DNA of 64,000 nt. Origin: Stichopus chloronotus (taxonomy: Eukaryota > Echinodermata > Holothuroidea > Aspidochirotida > Stichopodidae). The DNA is taken from NCBI GenBank assembly GCA_021234535.1, contig CM037839.1:28783475-28847474 (forward strand), in the 5' to 3' direction. Each line of letters starts with the position of its first letter. Position 1 is the first letter of the stretch. Below are positions 27,768-44,743 of this stretch, in pieces. The notes under the pieces were generated by a model. The model saw nothing but the letters and a program-made list of their open reading frames with translations. It was not told the origin of the DNA and did not search any database. The translations under genes and the position numbers were made by a program.

Positions 27768-30645
27768 CTGTACAAAATCCTTTCAATGTGTCACTGAGCT
27801 AACTTGCTTCACATTATACTTCAAAAACATGGATTAAATTGGAACTTCAAGAAACCATGTTGTCTCGTAACTTGTGGATGTTGTTTAGTCTACCTACAAA
27901 TCCATATACAAAGGAACAATGCAGGCCCACTCCTCAGAACTTTTGAGTACATGCACAATTAAAGGGAAATAGGGCGGTTGTTTTACAGGAAACATCCATA
28001 TTATTAAAACCAATGTTTGTGGATGCAGAATGATAGATTATTCAAAATAAGGAAGGACAGTAGCCTTCTTTTCAAGAAATAAGTTTGTCACAGATAGACA
28101 CTCAGTTATTTGTTGCTCAACATTAATTTGCTCACCCAAACTTTTCAAAATTCAAATGATGCATCTTCCGTTACCCATCACATGCATAATGTTTTCAGGA
28201 GATGAAGCTTTGGCATGTGTTTATTGATGACACTGGATGGTTTAACAATGACTAAAGCTATTTCTTTTGTATGTCACGTTGGTGTATTCTAAACACCCTG
28301 TTTCCCTTTAAACATTTGCATGAGGTAAAAAATATCACCAAATTAAAAATGGCTTGCATTTTAGTACATTGCCACTTCATGAAATTCACTCAGTACATTA
28401 CCTGTGAATATTTCTCCACTGCTTGGTGTTTTGAAAGCCTTTCAATGGTTTTATTATCTCAATTCGTAACATGTATAGAGATATTGTCACTCTAGCGCGA
28501 TATTCTGTTATTCTTTTAAAATGGTGTCTGGGTAGCAATTCATTGTCAGTGTGCATCAAACTTTCCTAGCATGCTTCTTTGCATGTAAGCAAAAGATGTC
28601 ACTAGTTGAGGTGTGAAAAAAATATGTGTCTTCTTTTGCAAATTATTGACCAAAAAATTATCTGACACATGGAAAAAGTTGAACTTGTTTCATTCTTCTG
28701 CACATGGTTCTTGTATAAATTATGGGCATTTCCTTTAACTTGTATTGGCGGGCTCTAGGCAGTAGTCGTTAAAGCTCTACCTTCGATATACTGCTATTGA
28801 TGTACTTCGGATTGATTGATCTGCTTCGTGTGGCTCAGGTTTTTCCAATACTGTGCAGTGAGGTGCACACATGGCCAATAGAAGTCCATGCTGTTTTGTC
28901 ATAACAATCAAGTATGTACATGGGGTATACATAGGCCTAGGCTTACTGTAGCAAGATTGACAGCGGCACAGTTGAAACGGAAGATGCAGATTCCAGAATC
29001 GGTATTTAGTGAATCAAATTCTTCGTCATTGCAAAGTTTCTACTGTAAGGTCCTCGATTTGGAATGCAAAGACTAAAGCCAAAGGACCCGCTTGAACAGC
29101 AGCTGACAAAAGCCTAAGCCACTAAGTTGTTAGGCCTAATTTAAGAATTTGCAATTATGAAATTAGTACCAGTCTTATTGTCCATTATGAGTTCAACAAG
29201 CTGAACTTCATGTAATGAAAACCAGGCGGTTCAAGATAGTTCTTAATTGGAAGGAAAAAAAAACGGACACAAAAAGTTTGAAATGTTTGAAAATTGCTCT
29301 TTACAGTATTTTAACACAAAGTCGGTGATGCTTATATAGCTGAACTGCTGCTGATCGGTCGATATGAAACTATGTTCATTACAATAATACCCCCAATGGA
29401 CCATTTAAGGCAATCCCAGCCGAAAATTTTACATCAGAAATGAAGGAGATAAAAAAAGAGTCAAATTTGCCTATTTTGGCATTTAAAACTCCAAACTGGC
29501 AACCCTGGCTAGGACGACAGGCAGGTACGCACACTCAGTGGAAGAGAAGAATTCCTGCGCTGATCCTGCTATGAATTGCAACAAAGAGGGACACTTTTAC
29601 GTCACTGAACTGACGCTATTAATAATGACAATTTCATTCACATCAGTGCATAAGTTGGATTGGGAATTTCTGGCATTCATGATCATAAGCAACGTTCCTG
29701 GCCTTGCATCCAATTATGAACATAAGTCCTGCCCGTCACTGGCATTTTAAACGCATGATTGGCTGCAGAAAATCGCCGGAAGTAAAGTCAACAAATCGAT
29801 CTACGAACTTGTACACAATATCATTCACTTCAAGGCTGTCAATCATTTTAAATTGGGGCCTTTAGGGCGGGGCATAAACAGCTTGCTCAGCTTGGAACTG
29901 AGGTGTCAAACAACAGGTGAAAATTTTCCGTCGAAATAGGACAGTGACTTGCTTGCTTCAAACAACAAAAGTATTATACAGTGCACATACAGTAGTGTGC
30001 TTGTATCATGAAAGTTACGTTGTTTAGCGGCAATGACAACAAATTCACATATATATTTCTGGAGAAAGTACAACGAAACAAGACAAGTTTCAAATGATTT
30101 TATGTCAGCAAATAATAATTAGATCACCTGACTTAAGACTCTTGTTTTTATCACGTTGAAGAAGACACAGAACCTCTTGTTTTTATAACGTTGAACACGT
30201 GGTCAGTACTGGTATTTTGATTAATACTGGTACTGATGTGCTGTGAATGCTGATTTCTGGAACTGATTTTCCCGGTACAGCCCAACCTTAATCATATTTG
30301 CACATTAAATAGGGATGGTGTTCTAGAATAAACTTTTGTGTTCCGTGAGTATTCAGCGTTATAAAACTAGTGTATGCAGGCTGTCGAGCAATCATAAGAA
30401 CACACTTGCGGTTTACAGAGGGTGAGACAATTGCCAGTTTTGTATTGCTCAATGTAGCTGCCTCTGTTTGAAAGTGTAACACCAGTGATATGAGAGGTTA
30501 CTCATGAATGCAGACATGTATAAGCCTAACATAGTAACTGTACTGTAAGTCTAGCGAGGAGATTGGGGTCACCTTTACCATAAAACATCAGACTATGGAG
30601 CTGTAGTTATTACTTCATGCTGGAAATAAACTTGATACATCACAT

Positions 30646-30907
30646 CAGGAGTCAACAACCTACCTATGGCCCATGGGCCAAATCTGGCCCTCTGGTATCC
30701 AGAATCCAGCCTGCAGAGAGCAGTGTACAAAAAGCACAATGTGCAGTACTGGGGAGAATGCCTAGCCACGCATGTCTGTAGTACTTATTTCAACTATTGA
30801 ATTCCCATACATGCCTCACCTCCAGCTATTTCAACTACCCTTGTGGCCCTCTGCTAATTCGCCAAATAGCAAGTTGGCTAGCGACCCCGAAAGATTGCCG
30901 ACCCCTG
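30646..30907. mobile_element. hAT-like non-autonomous element, 262 bp
   Basis: Left end CAGGAGTCAACAACCT; reverse complement of the right end CAGGGGTCGGCAATCT. They differ only by transitions, consistent with methyl-C decay of the common hAT end CAGGGGTCGGCAA. Flanks CATCACAT (30638-30645) and CATTACGT (30908-30915) form an 8 bp duplication with two transition differences. Subterminal GGGCCAAATCTGGCCC is typical of this group. No transposase. Confidence 0.72.
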
Positions 30908-31094
30908 CATTACGTACTGACTTTTGTCATCTGTTGCTTACTATGTGTTCCAAATGCACACATCTCCACTTACACTTAAACATGGCACAGTCATGGCAGG
31001 ACAAATACAAAACAGCATTGCAAACTATATGTAAACCCTTATAGTAAATTCCTTAAAACAACTTTTTCTTTTAGCTGTCCCAGAGGAACACATA

Positions 31095-31285
31095 TTTACT
31101 TTTTGGTTTCTTTGATAATCATAGCCTCTGAATTCATGATGTGGTGTCTGTGTGCCGTGCACCATCTTCTAATACAATATCTCATGAAGGCAGGCTTCTA
31201 GGCAAATATCATATTTGCAATGCATCTCATTGATTGCAACAAGCCTGCTGTTATTTGTGGTGGTCAATGCTTCAAATTGAAAAGA
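31095..31285 (+). repeat. Half-site repeat family, truncated copy G
   Basis: Starts TTTTTGGTTTCTTTGATAATC like copy C, then AATATCTCATGAAGG and AAGCCTGCTGTTATTTGTGG. Only one unit remains and no intact half-site pair. Confidence 0.6.
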
Positions 31286-32551
31286 ACAGACAATTACATT
31301 TATTTTACTCATCCAGGATCATTTAGTAATAATCCAGTCACAATTCATATTGGAAATCATACACACTACAAAATATAAGTAGCATAGATGCCACCTCCTT
31401 CCTCAATTCAGAGGAGGAGAAGAAGAGGAAATATTAGATCATGATGAAACTGTTTTCTAACATATTCAAGGAAACAAACAGCAATCCCAGCGCGTACTCC
31501 CTCACCTCATATAAGCTATGCAAGTACATAGCAAGAACTTCGTTGCAAGACCAAAACGCTAGCAATTATGCAAGGGCAGTGGCCAGATACACATACACAA
31601 AATTTGCCAGATGTTGGACCATAGTCAATATGATAATATGTAGGTTAAATGAAGTGGGTACGTTGCTAGCGAATTCCCAAACAAGGGAGTTTTGGGGAAG
31701 CAATCAGAAGTATTGAGATTCAGTGGCATTGCTGCTCTAGTTTTTGAATAAGGCAAAATATTGGGTGAAGAAGCTCTTTAATGTAAGTGAAAGGTGTGAT
31801 TCAAGTAGTAGATTATTTGTTTACACCCCAAAAATGAGAGAGAGAAAAAAGATGTGATTTGTGAGTGTTAGCAAGCTGGTATTTATACTGTACCTTGCTA
31901 ATTCATAATATCACTGTGATCAATCACTCATTTGTTTATGTAATGTTGGTCAGGCTACATGCATTATAGTGTACATCCTTAAAGGATACATTGCCACAAA
32001 TGACTCACTCAGAGACAGCAAGGAGATCTAGTAGAGTTCCCGTCCATTGTTGATTGATTACATAATCACAGGGGATATATGTTACGTAGGTTGATAGCAC
32101 TACAGGTATGAAGACTTTCATGTTACATGTTTACACTTTTTTATACTTTTTTTTCAGCTGGTGAATAGGTACAGTAGGACAATTTCCTGATTGTATAATT
32201 GATATCATGGAAGTGACCTTATTCTCGTTTCCAAGTAAACTGCTTTCAGTAATTTCACTTCTTGCCTTCCTTGCTATAGAGAGCTCCGTGCAGTCTTCCC
32301 CATTTGCTATGGCACTGTAGCACCAATTGTGAGACAATAGGTAGTGCTATAGTTATGACAAAGACTACTTTGCTGTGCAGTGTTTCCTCAAATGAGCAAA
32401 TGAACATGCAACCTGCAAAGGTTATAAGTAGAGACAGAACCCAAATTATGGCCAATAATTGTGAGGAAAGTGAGTGTAGCAACTTTGAAACATTTCTGAA
32501 AGGTTCCTACATTGTCAGACGATCGACCAATGCTGTGACTGAGTGAAAAAA

Positions 32552-32680
32552 GGTGGTGACATTTGAAGCAATGAAGCTTAGTACACTAACTGTCAGGTTC
32601 AGGGTTCAATCTCTGGCCAGGTCACAGAAAGTTGGATTTTTCGTCCAAGAATAATCTAAGGTCGTCTCATCTGAACAGGT
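32552..32680 (+). mobile_element. Possible tRNA-derived SINE
   Basis: AGGGTTCAATCTCTGGCCAG at 32601-32620 resembles a Pol III B box (GGTTCRANTCC) followed by the GGCC seen in many SINEs. An A-box-like region (GCAATGAAGCTTAGTACACT) lies about 35 bp upstream. It is too degenerate to be a working tRNA gene. The tail and target duplications are not clear. Confidence 0.4.
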
Positions 32681-32687
32681 ACTCTGA

Positions 32688-33195
32688 ACCAGAACGCATA
32701 AATGCATTGAGATTTTGATGACTTTGTTAGGATTTTTATGAATCTGATGTATGGTGACTGATATGTATCATGTCTCAACATGCACAACTGCATATTATAG
32801 TTATGCAACACCTACACATTACATATGAGATCTGTCCAGGCTTCCCTTGTTGAGATATCATGTTTAACAAGGCTTTCCTAATTTCACTCCTGTTGACACC
32901 AGATGACCTCTACCAATATCAATAGGGTTCTTCTACTCAATGTGATGAGCCTAAACATTACATATGTGCTCACAATTTGACCCCTGTTGACCCCAAATTA
33001 CCTTTGACCTCCATCAAACACAATAAGGTTCTTCTACTCAATGTGGCGCATCTACATTATACCAAATCTGAGATTTGTCCAAACTTCCTTTCTTGAGATA
33101 TCGTGTTTACAAGGTTTTCACAATTTGACCCCTGTTGATCACAAATGACCTTTGACCTCCACAAAAAAACATGATGGTCATGATGGTTTGTGTAT
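32688..33195 (-). repeat. Half-site repeat family, copy H (reverse)
   Basis: The minus strand carries TGACCTTTGACCT reversed: DR1 at 33146-33158, decayed copies near 32999 and 32900. The shared end AACGCATAAATGCATT lies at the low-coordinate side (32693-32708). It abuts the possible SINE at 32552-32680. Confidence 0.8.
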
Positions 33196-34408
33196 GTGTC
33201 AATAAGATGCATTTATGATGTACATAAAAGGTGGAATCCATCAATTAAGTATGTTGTAAAATGGACTAAAACACCAGATTTACATTACTTGTCACTCACC
33301 TGCCTCATCACTATAAAATCACTCCCAGCTACTGTGCCAGGAGTTGTTGTGATGAGACCAGTATGTAGGTGAGTCATTTGTAAATATCCAAGCCACAGGG
33401 GTTTTGGAATAACAAAGAAAAAAAAAATGCCGTGCCATTTCTCTTAATGGTGCCTATTCTATAATCACGTTTTAATTTATTACTAAATTTTATATCTGTA
33501 GATCCAAATAACCTCAACCATCACATGACATCACATTACATGATATACTCTTATACACCATCCATTAGAAAGAGTCAAAGCAAACAGTTCATTACATGAT
33601 GACAGCCATATCAAGTACATAGTTGACACTATCAAATGCAAGAGACTTCAGCCTTATGGAAACACCATCTTACAAAACAGAAAATCCCAGAATTTGCCAT
33701 GCGTGAAACAAATTTGCACTTGCAGAACTTGAAACGTGACATTTAACCAAATGTTGTGACTTGTACTGTGATAAATCTATGGTCCTAGGATGGTTGTGTT
33801 GTTCAAGGTTACATTGACTGATTTTTGTCGGTTAATATCAACACAGGCAAAACACAAATTTTGCTAGTGACAGTCTGCAGGATTCCAGACCATGACATGT
33901 GGTATGCTAAGATCTTAACACCAGAAAAAATCCTTCCCTTTCTGAAGCTCTACCATCATTTCCAGCCGTCTTAGTAAAATTCAAGTCATGTTTGATATAA
34001 CATGTAAACTAGCATCAAAACTTATTCGTTATAGTTTACACTAATTGGTGGTGGAATTGGTTCTGAAACTGTTGTAGTCTACTGGCCTTGGATAAGATTT
34101 TCTTACACTTTATCATCCAAATGGTCTACTTACTGTAGCACAAAACTTGAAAGTACAAAAATAGAAAGTCCCACAGATTTTGAAGAACACATCTAAAAAC
34201 ATTGAACAAATTAATACATAAAAGTGGACATGTTTTGAAACACACTCTTTCATCATACAAACTGAAATGGGCTCTTATGCTGGAATTTTCGACTAATTGC
34301 AAGGAGAAAAAAATAAATAAAAGTGGTTTAGTGGAACCAAGTGAACAGTTGGCAATCAATGAGTTATCATCCATGGTCTTTATATTTCTTTTTTTGCCTT
34401 CTTCCCAG

Positions 34409-34491
34409 GACAATTCAAATCTATACATGGTGCTGGAGTTCATCGAAGGTGGCGAAATGTTTTCACATTTAAGAAGAATTGGAAGGTTTAG
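34409..34491 (+). CDS. PRKACA/PRKACB-like: PKA-C exon 5 (hinge)
   Basis: 83 nt, acceptor TTCCCAG, donor GTATGG. It ends with AG of a Ser codon completed by T at the start of the next exon. It encodes the hinge between the lobes, [18 protein letters not shown]. Glu127, which contacts ATP ribose and the P-3 Arg of substrates, is present. Compared with mammals, Met120 (gatekeeper) is Leu, Tyr122 is Phe, Val123 is Ile and Pro124 is Glu. This is the most changed short stretch of the protein. Confidence 0.97.
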
Positions 34492-35670
34492 GTATGGAAG
34501 CAGTTTTATTTAATTTCAAAGTCATCTTAACACGTCTGTACCTAAGTGATGCAAATGTTTATTTAAATATGTGTCTTTTAATTTGCAGTCCACAGTATAG
34601 TCTTTATCTTGCATTTGATGTTAACAAACCTTTAGCAAACATGACCTTAGTCATGTAACAGTAACTGCAAGCTAACAGTCTTCTTTGCTGAAATTTTAGC
34701 CTAATTTTACAGTTTCAGGATTCATTGCCTCTTCAGTATCAACTAAAGTGGCTTTTTTTCTCAGTCTGTTGAATATCCTGAATATCGTACTATGCTATGT
34801 GAGGTATAAAACAGCAAACGTTTCTTTGCAGTAATTGATTTGTACTAATTTAGCCGCTCGGCCAAATGTCAGGGAAGATGATGTATGCACCAAGAGAGAT
34901 GATTTACGAATCATTGTCAACAAAATACATTCAAATGTAATATCCTATTGGAATAGCCCCACCACGTTCCTGATATTCCTACAGGAAAGATATGTTTCAT
35001 TTTTCTCTCCAAAATAACAAAGTATGACTTCTGTTTTTAGTCTCTTTATAAAATTTACTAGCTTTCACATTATCATCATGTCACAATGAGTAATTAAATT
35101 ATACTACAGTCATTTCTTGAGTCTGTCTCTGCAGTGCCAAGTGTTGAAACTGTTACCGAGTACTTTTCATTTCAACAGTGTTCAACATTTTTGTGAAACA
35201 TGATGTTTGTAAGAACAGCTTAGTTGACAAGTTGGATTGATTGTGCACTGTATGTATGTACAATACCATGAAAAAGCATGTTGTGCAACCTATGCTTGAA
35301 TTCAGTAGCTATTCAAGTTCAGCCATCTGGTACCCAACTGCCTCAGCATCTTAGCTAAAGACATATCACACTGTTACTATATCAATATGATAACTATTTT
35401 ACATAGGCAGACTTCATTATTCTTCCTACATGTGATATAACAAATCATTGGAGCATTTCACAAATCAACCACTGTTACTGCTGCTTCTGCTGTTGTTTGC
35501 CTCTGCTGTTTCTATTTCGGTCGTTGTGAAGCCATCTTGCAATTACCTAACACGTGTCCCAACATTTCCCTTGAAATGTTTTTGATTGATGTCAACGAGA
35601 CGCAGGGTGGAAATGAAGACAGCAGAGGCGGGAGAAGCAGCATGATGAGATGAGATGAAAGCTGTGGCTC

Positions 35671-36093
35671 TTGGTGCAGTTACTCCATGATATCCAGTAT
35701 GAAGCTGTTATGCAGCAGGGGAAGCAATTGTCATTGGATGAATTCTTGGAAAAAAAAATAAATGGAAGCAGAAATGATGCTATCACTGTAAATAAAATAC
35801 TCGCTGGACTTTGCAGATTTGAAGATCAGTTTCGTCTCTATCTTATACTTATGAATAATTTTAAGGCAGAAACCCAAGAACACCCTGTCTTGCTTCATAT
35901 CTTTATAAATAGCTCAGAACATAGTGAGTGTGTCTCTGTTAATTTCCGATTATCTTGTCAATGGCAACCATCAAAATGTCTCGATTACCTTCCCTGTAAA
36001 CATCAACATATCGTGACTGTTTTGATTGTTCCAAAATGTACACTTTTCAACGTGCTAGTCAGACATTGCACTCGCACCATGCACACACGGTAG
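35671..36093 (+). other. Unrecognised 140-codon open frame in PKA intron 5
   Basis: It begins MVQLLHDIQYEAVMQQGKQL, then SLDEFLEKKINGS, with helix-like composition for the first 45 residues and less convincing sequence after that. The upstream context CTTGGTGCAG could be an acceptor. No known family; it may be a retrocopy fragment or chance. Confidence 0.2.
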
Positions 36094-36740
36094 ATCTCCT
36101 GTTTTGATATTGTTCACCATTAATCTGGTATTAACCATAAATTAAACAGTGCCCAAGTTTCATTTATGTGCAAGGATTTAGTTTCAGGATGTTTGTCTTA
36201 AATTTCCTCACTTATTGACAGGATTAACATAAACTTCCAGTGGGGTTAAATTACTTAGCGCAACATTTGTGCAAGCATCCTTGGTTGAAACTACAGAGAA
36301 AATGAGAATTATCAGTGATCAATATTGACTAGAATCCCTAGATAGTTGTCGGTGGAAAGGGTGTGCATTTAACATTACAATGTAAACAATGTCAGTTAAC
36401 ATTGTCATCTCTTCTCTTCATACATTTCATTTAAATCAATTGCTATGTAGAGTTGCAGACAAACATCTAGATGCTGTCTCCACTGTCTAGTTGTACCTAT
36501 TCAAACTAGGTCATGTTGACCACATGAGGTCTGGTTCACCTAAGCTAGGTTATGAGTGCCTGAAAAAAGCACTAAACCTGTCGTCCAACTGTGGACAACA
36601 TTTTGATGGTAACTTATCATACTAGTTCATATTGAAAGTATGGTTCAACCTTTATAGAAAGGTAATGTAGACAGCAACATCAATGTAGTCCCAGACTGGG
36701 TGAAGTCAGCATTTTTGTGGGGTCATACCACTCAGGGTCA

Positions 36741-37600
36741 TTTTTGATTCCTCGCCGAAGGCGGGCAAGGAATCTTTCCGATGGTGATTCGGTGTATGTG
36801 AGTGCATGTGTGTGTGTGTGTGTATGTATGTGTGTGAGCAAAATCTTGTGAACATTCTAGCTTTTGAAGGGAAAGTGCAAGGTGGGTCAAAGTTGGTGTG
36901 TTGATAGAACATATGAAGATCTCGGCTGGGATTGTTTTCGGTGAAGGTCAAAGGTCATTTGAGGTCACCATCAGGCAGAATGTGTACAAACTATGTTTGC
37001 AGTATCTCAGAAACGACAAGTTGCATCATTTTCAAACTTAGGTGGTATGTACTGCCCTGTAAGTGAGATTGTGAGGGTATTCTTGTAGGTCAAAGGTCAT
37101 CTGGGGTCATCAGAAGTCATAATGTGAAAAACTTGTGAACACTCTATCTTTTGAAGGGAATGTGCAAGAGAGTTCAAAGTCAGTGTGTGGGGAGGACATT
37201 TAAAGATCTTGACTGGGATTGATTTTGGTGGATGCCAAAGGTCACCAGAGGTCATCTGCAGACAGACTATAGACAAAACATGTTTGCAGTACCTCATGAA
37301 TGGCACATTGCACAAACTTTGACCTTCGAGGGTATGCAGGACTTTCTAAGTAAATAAGGTGAGGGTGTGTCTTGTGATCAGAGGTCATGTGGGGTCATCA
37401 GAGGTCGTAACATGAAAAAAACTTGTAAACACACTATTTGCAAGGGAGGAGATAATTTCAATATTTACAAAGGGGAGACAATTTCACACTTTAAAGTTGT
37501 TCTTTTTAGATGGAGTATATGGTTCAAGTTTTGATGTGGGTCAAAGATCATCTGAGGTCCTTGAGTACAAAGTGTTAAGACCTTTGCTGATGTTTCTCTC
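36741..37600 (+). repeat. Half-site repeat family, copy E
   Basis: Starts with the clearest hairpin, GATTCCTCGCC at 36746-36756 pairing with GGCAAGGAATC at 36764-36774 (10 of 11), then a GT microsatellite. Units differ in wording from copy C (CTTTTGAAGGGAAAGTGCAA, AAGATCTCGGCTGGGATTG). DR1 at 36945 and 37087. Confidence 0.8.
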
Positions 37601-39538
37601 CTTCTGTCTTTTCCTATGGGTGGAAGGTATTTGAGCTCCCTTCCAAGCAAAGACTAGCAATGCTTGCACATTTAGGAAGTTCCAATTTGAAAACTTTTAC
37701 CTGTCAGTTAGGTAATAAAGCGTAGTTGCTGTACTAATTTCACAAGTCTTTGACATATAATGATGAAACTACATCTATGGATCTTCAGCTGGCATCGTGC
37801 TGGTTTCTGATAAAATACTGTATGTCTGAAAGCATCTGTAAAGTATCTAAAAGCCCAGTTTGGTTAATTAAATTCGGCAGGTACAATACACCTTTGAGTT
37901 TCTATTTCATAGTCCCCAATTCAGTTGTACAGTATTTGGTATCATGCTTCTTTTATTTATTGCTCTTGTTTTGACAGTTAAAAGTGCTCACTTAGTTTTC
38001 AAAGCCATAATTGGCTTTTAATTCCATCTGAGACATTTGTTTGGTCTGAAAATGGTGATTGACCAATGACCTCTGTGGAAAATGGGAGAAAGGTTGACCC
38101 TTATCTTTCCCAGAGGAATCATTATCTGAGATACAGCAGCTCCTTCTGTCATCAAACAATGTAGAATAGATTTGTTTTCTGAAGTGGAGACAGTTGCAAA
38201 TGGAAGATTTCTGTTAGTGAAAAGTCTTATTGTGCAATAGAGATAAATAAGTTATTACTTGGTCATATGATGGGGTAGATGGAGGAATTTATGTAGTTTA
38301 TATTATTGGCAGTCATTTCAACTGTCATATGAGTATATCTCTTGTTCCTGGGAAATTTGTACTGTACCTAGGCTACCACTGTGCAGGCTGGAGAATTCTT
38401 GGCCACCAGTGTTATCTTACATGCATACAGCAGGTATTGGAAAATGGTGTGCAGTATTAATGGCGTCATCTGGTATATTCTGTGGTTACTACAGTAAACT
38501 GCAACTTGAAAAAAGTTAATGGAAGTGCATGTATTAGTGGCAAGGAATCACTAAGCCTCTTGGCTTTCTTGTATGAACATTGGAATGTGGCTCAACCATA
38601 TAAACAATTATCTTGATAACAGCCACATTCAGTATAGTCCTATGAAAGGCATGGTCCCATTCTTTTTCAAGTTGTCTTGTTATAACATCCCACTGGTTGT
38701 TTTGATTGTGCTGCAGTACCAAGCACTATCATATTTGGCTCAGAATAGAATTTGAGATGAAATCAGGACTGTGATGGTCACATGGTCATTTAATTGATCC
38801 ACTGTTTGAACCTGATGGTGTACTTTCCAAAGTTTAGCAGGAAAAGAAAAAACTTTGAAGGTCTGTGAAGGGGTTTGGTTAAAAATGTTTTTATCCAAAC
38901 CATGTGTCACAAAAGTATTGACTCATTTACTTCTATGAAACAGATCATCCACATACAAGGATGTTATGGCTGTACATAACATGTGTTGTGTCAAGGGCCA
39001 GTAGTAGTAAAATGCCCTGCACCAGCAAGAACTAAGTAGCCAGCTTGTGTATTTGTACTGTTTCATTTAGGTAAGAATCATTGGTGGAATTATGAAAGCC
39101 TACTGTAGTACAGTACATAAATCTGTCAGCAAGTGTCACAAAATTTTATTTGCGAACCTTTTTTCCACCGTCCTGCGTAAACAAAAGACTGATATGCATG
39201 TAACTGGCGCTGGCATAGCCACTACAGGTGACTGAAGTCATAAGATTTCAATATTCATAAGTGGTGGGCCCCATTCAGAAGTAGTAGTCATCGGCACTGG
39301 TTAAGGTAAGCTGTTTTCAATTCCCGATAGATAGTATTCTAATTGTAACAGGAAGTGTTTGAACTGAAAATGTACAGCCCCTAGGTGAACCATGTACAGT
39401 TGACATCAATACTTATTACCAACACCCTGAACACCCTCAACAACAATTTAAATCAACTTCTACATACCACAGACATCACTATTAAGTGTTTACAAGTGCA
39501 TTTTTTCTCTAAGTGTTTTGCTTGTTTATTTTTGACAG

Positions 39539-39665
39539 TGAGCCCCATGCTAGATTCTATGCAGCCCAGATTGTGCTTGCTTTTGAGTATCTTCACCACC
39601 TGGACCTTATATACAGAGACTTGAAGCCAGAAAACCTCCTGATAGACAGACAAGGATACATTTCA
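39539..39665 (+). CDS. PRKACA/PRKACB-like: PKA-C exon 6 (catalytic loop)
   Basis: 127 nt, acceptor TTGACAG, donor GTAAGT. The first T completes Ser139, then 42 codons from [10 protein letters not shown] to GYIS. It contains the catalytic loop YRDLKPEN with Asp166 (catalytic base), Lys168 and Asn171. Mammalian PKA has Tyr instead of His in HRD here, and so does this one. Boundaries equal the mammalian exon. Confidence 0.98.
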
Positions 39666-44452
<4,787 letters not shown>

Positions 44453-44575
44453 GGTTACAACAAGGCGGTTGATTGGTGGGCTCTGGGAGTGCTCATCTAC
44501 GAGATGGCCGCTGGCTACCCTCCATTCTTTGCTGATCAACCCATTCAGATCTACGAGAAGATAGTATCAGGAAAG
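44453..44575 (+). CDS. PRKACA/PRKACB-like: PKA-C exon 8 (F-helix)
   Basis: 123 nt, 41 codons, phase 0, acceptor CCCATAG, donor GTAAAG. It reads [18 protein letters not shown] onward to the end IVSGK. Asp220 (holds the catalytic loop) and Glu230 (P-2 Arg recognition) are present. Boundaries equal the mammalian exon. Confidence 0.98.
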
Positions 44576-44743
44576 GTAAAGAAATTCAGTTCGTATAAGT
44601 GTGAATTATGTATATACATAGATATAAGAAATATTCCTCTTAAAATGCATGGTATATAAAGAAAATAGCTTTAATCATTGTTCAACCATGCAGTGTCACG
44701 AATAGACATCATCAATATTTCCTCAAAGCATTATGCACAGGAT

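Larger units (their letters stand above)
13014..34408 (+). other. PKA-C intron 4 (21.4 kb)
   Basis: The largest intron of the gene. It contains a degenerate minisatellite (about 13980-14720), an unexplained minus-strand open-frame cluster (15937-17345), several copies of the half-site repeat family, two Kolobok-like MITE copies, an hAT-like element, a possible SINE, a 15 bp perfect hairpin at 24734, homopolymer G at 15672-15683 and TA/GT microsatellites. No plus-strand exon was found inside. The phase-0 ends at 13013 and 34409 join in frame. Confidence 0.9.
34492..39538 (+). other. PKA-C intron 5
   Basis: About 5.0 kb. It holds a half-site repeat copy (36741-37600), a GT microsatellite (about 36808-36835) and an unexplained 140-codon open frame (35671-36093). 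The rest is AT-rich with nothing recognised. Confidence 0.9.

Noticed and set aside
32582..32632. tRNA gene
   Set aside because: Only a B-box-like stretch is present; acceptor stem and anticodon arm cannot be folded.
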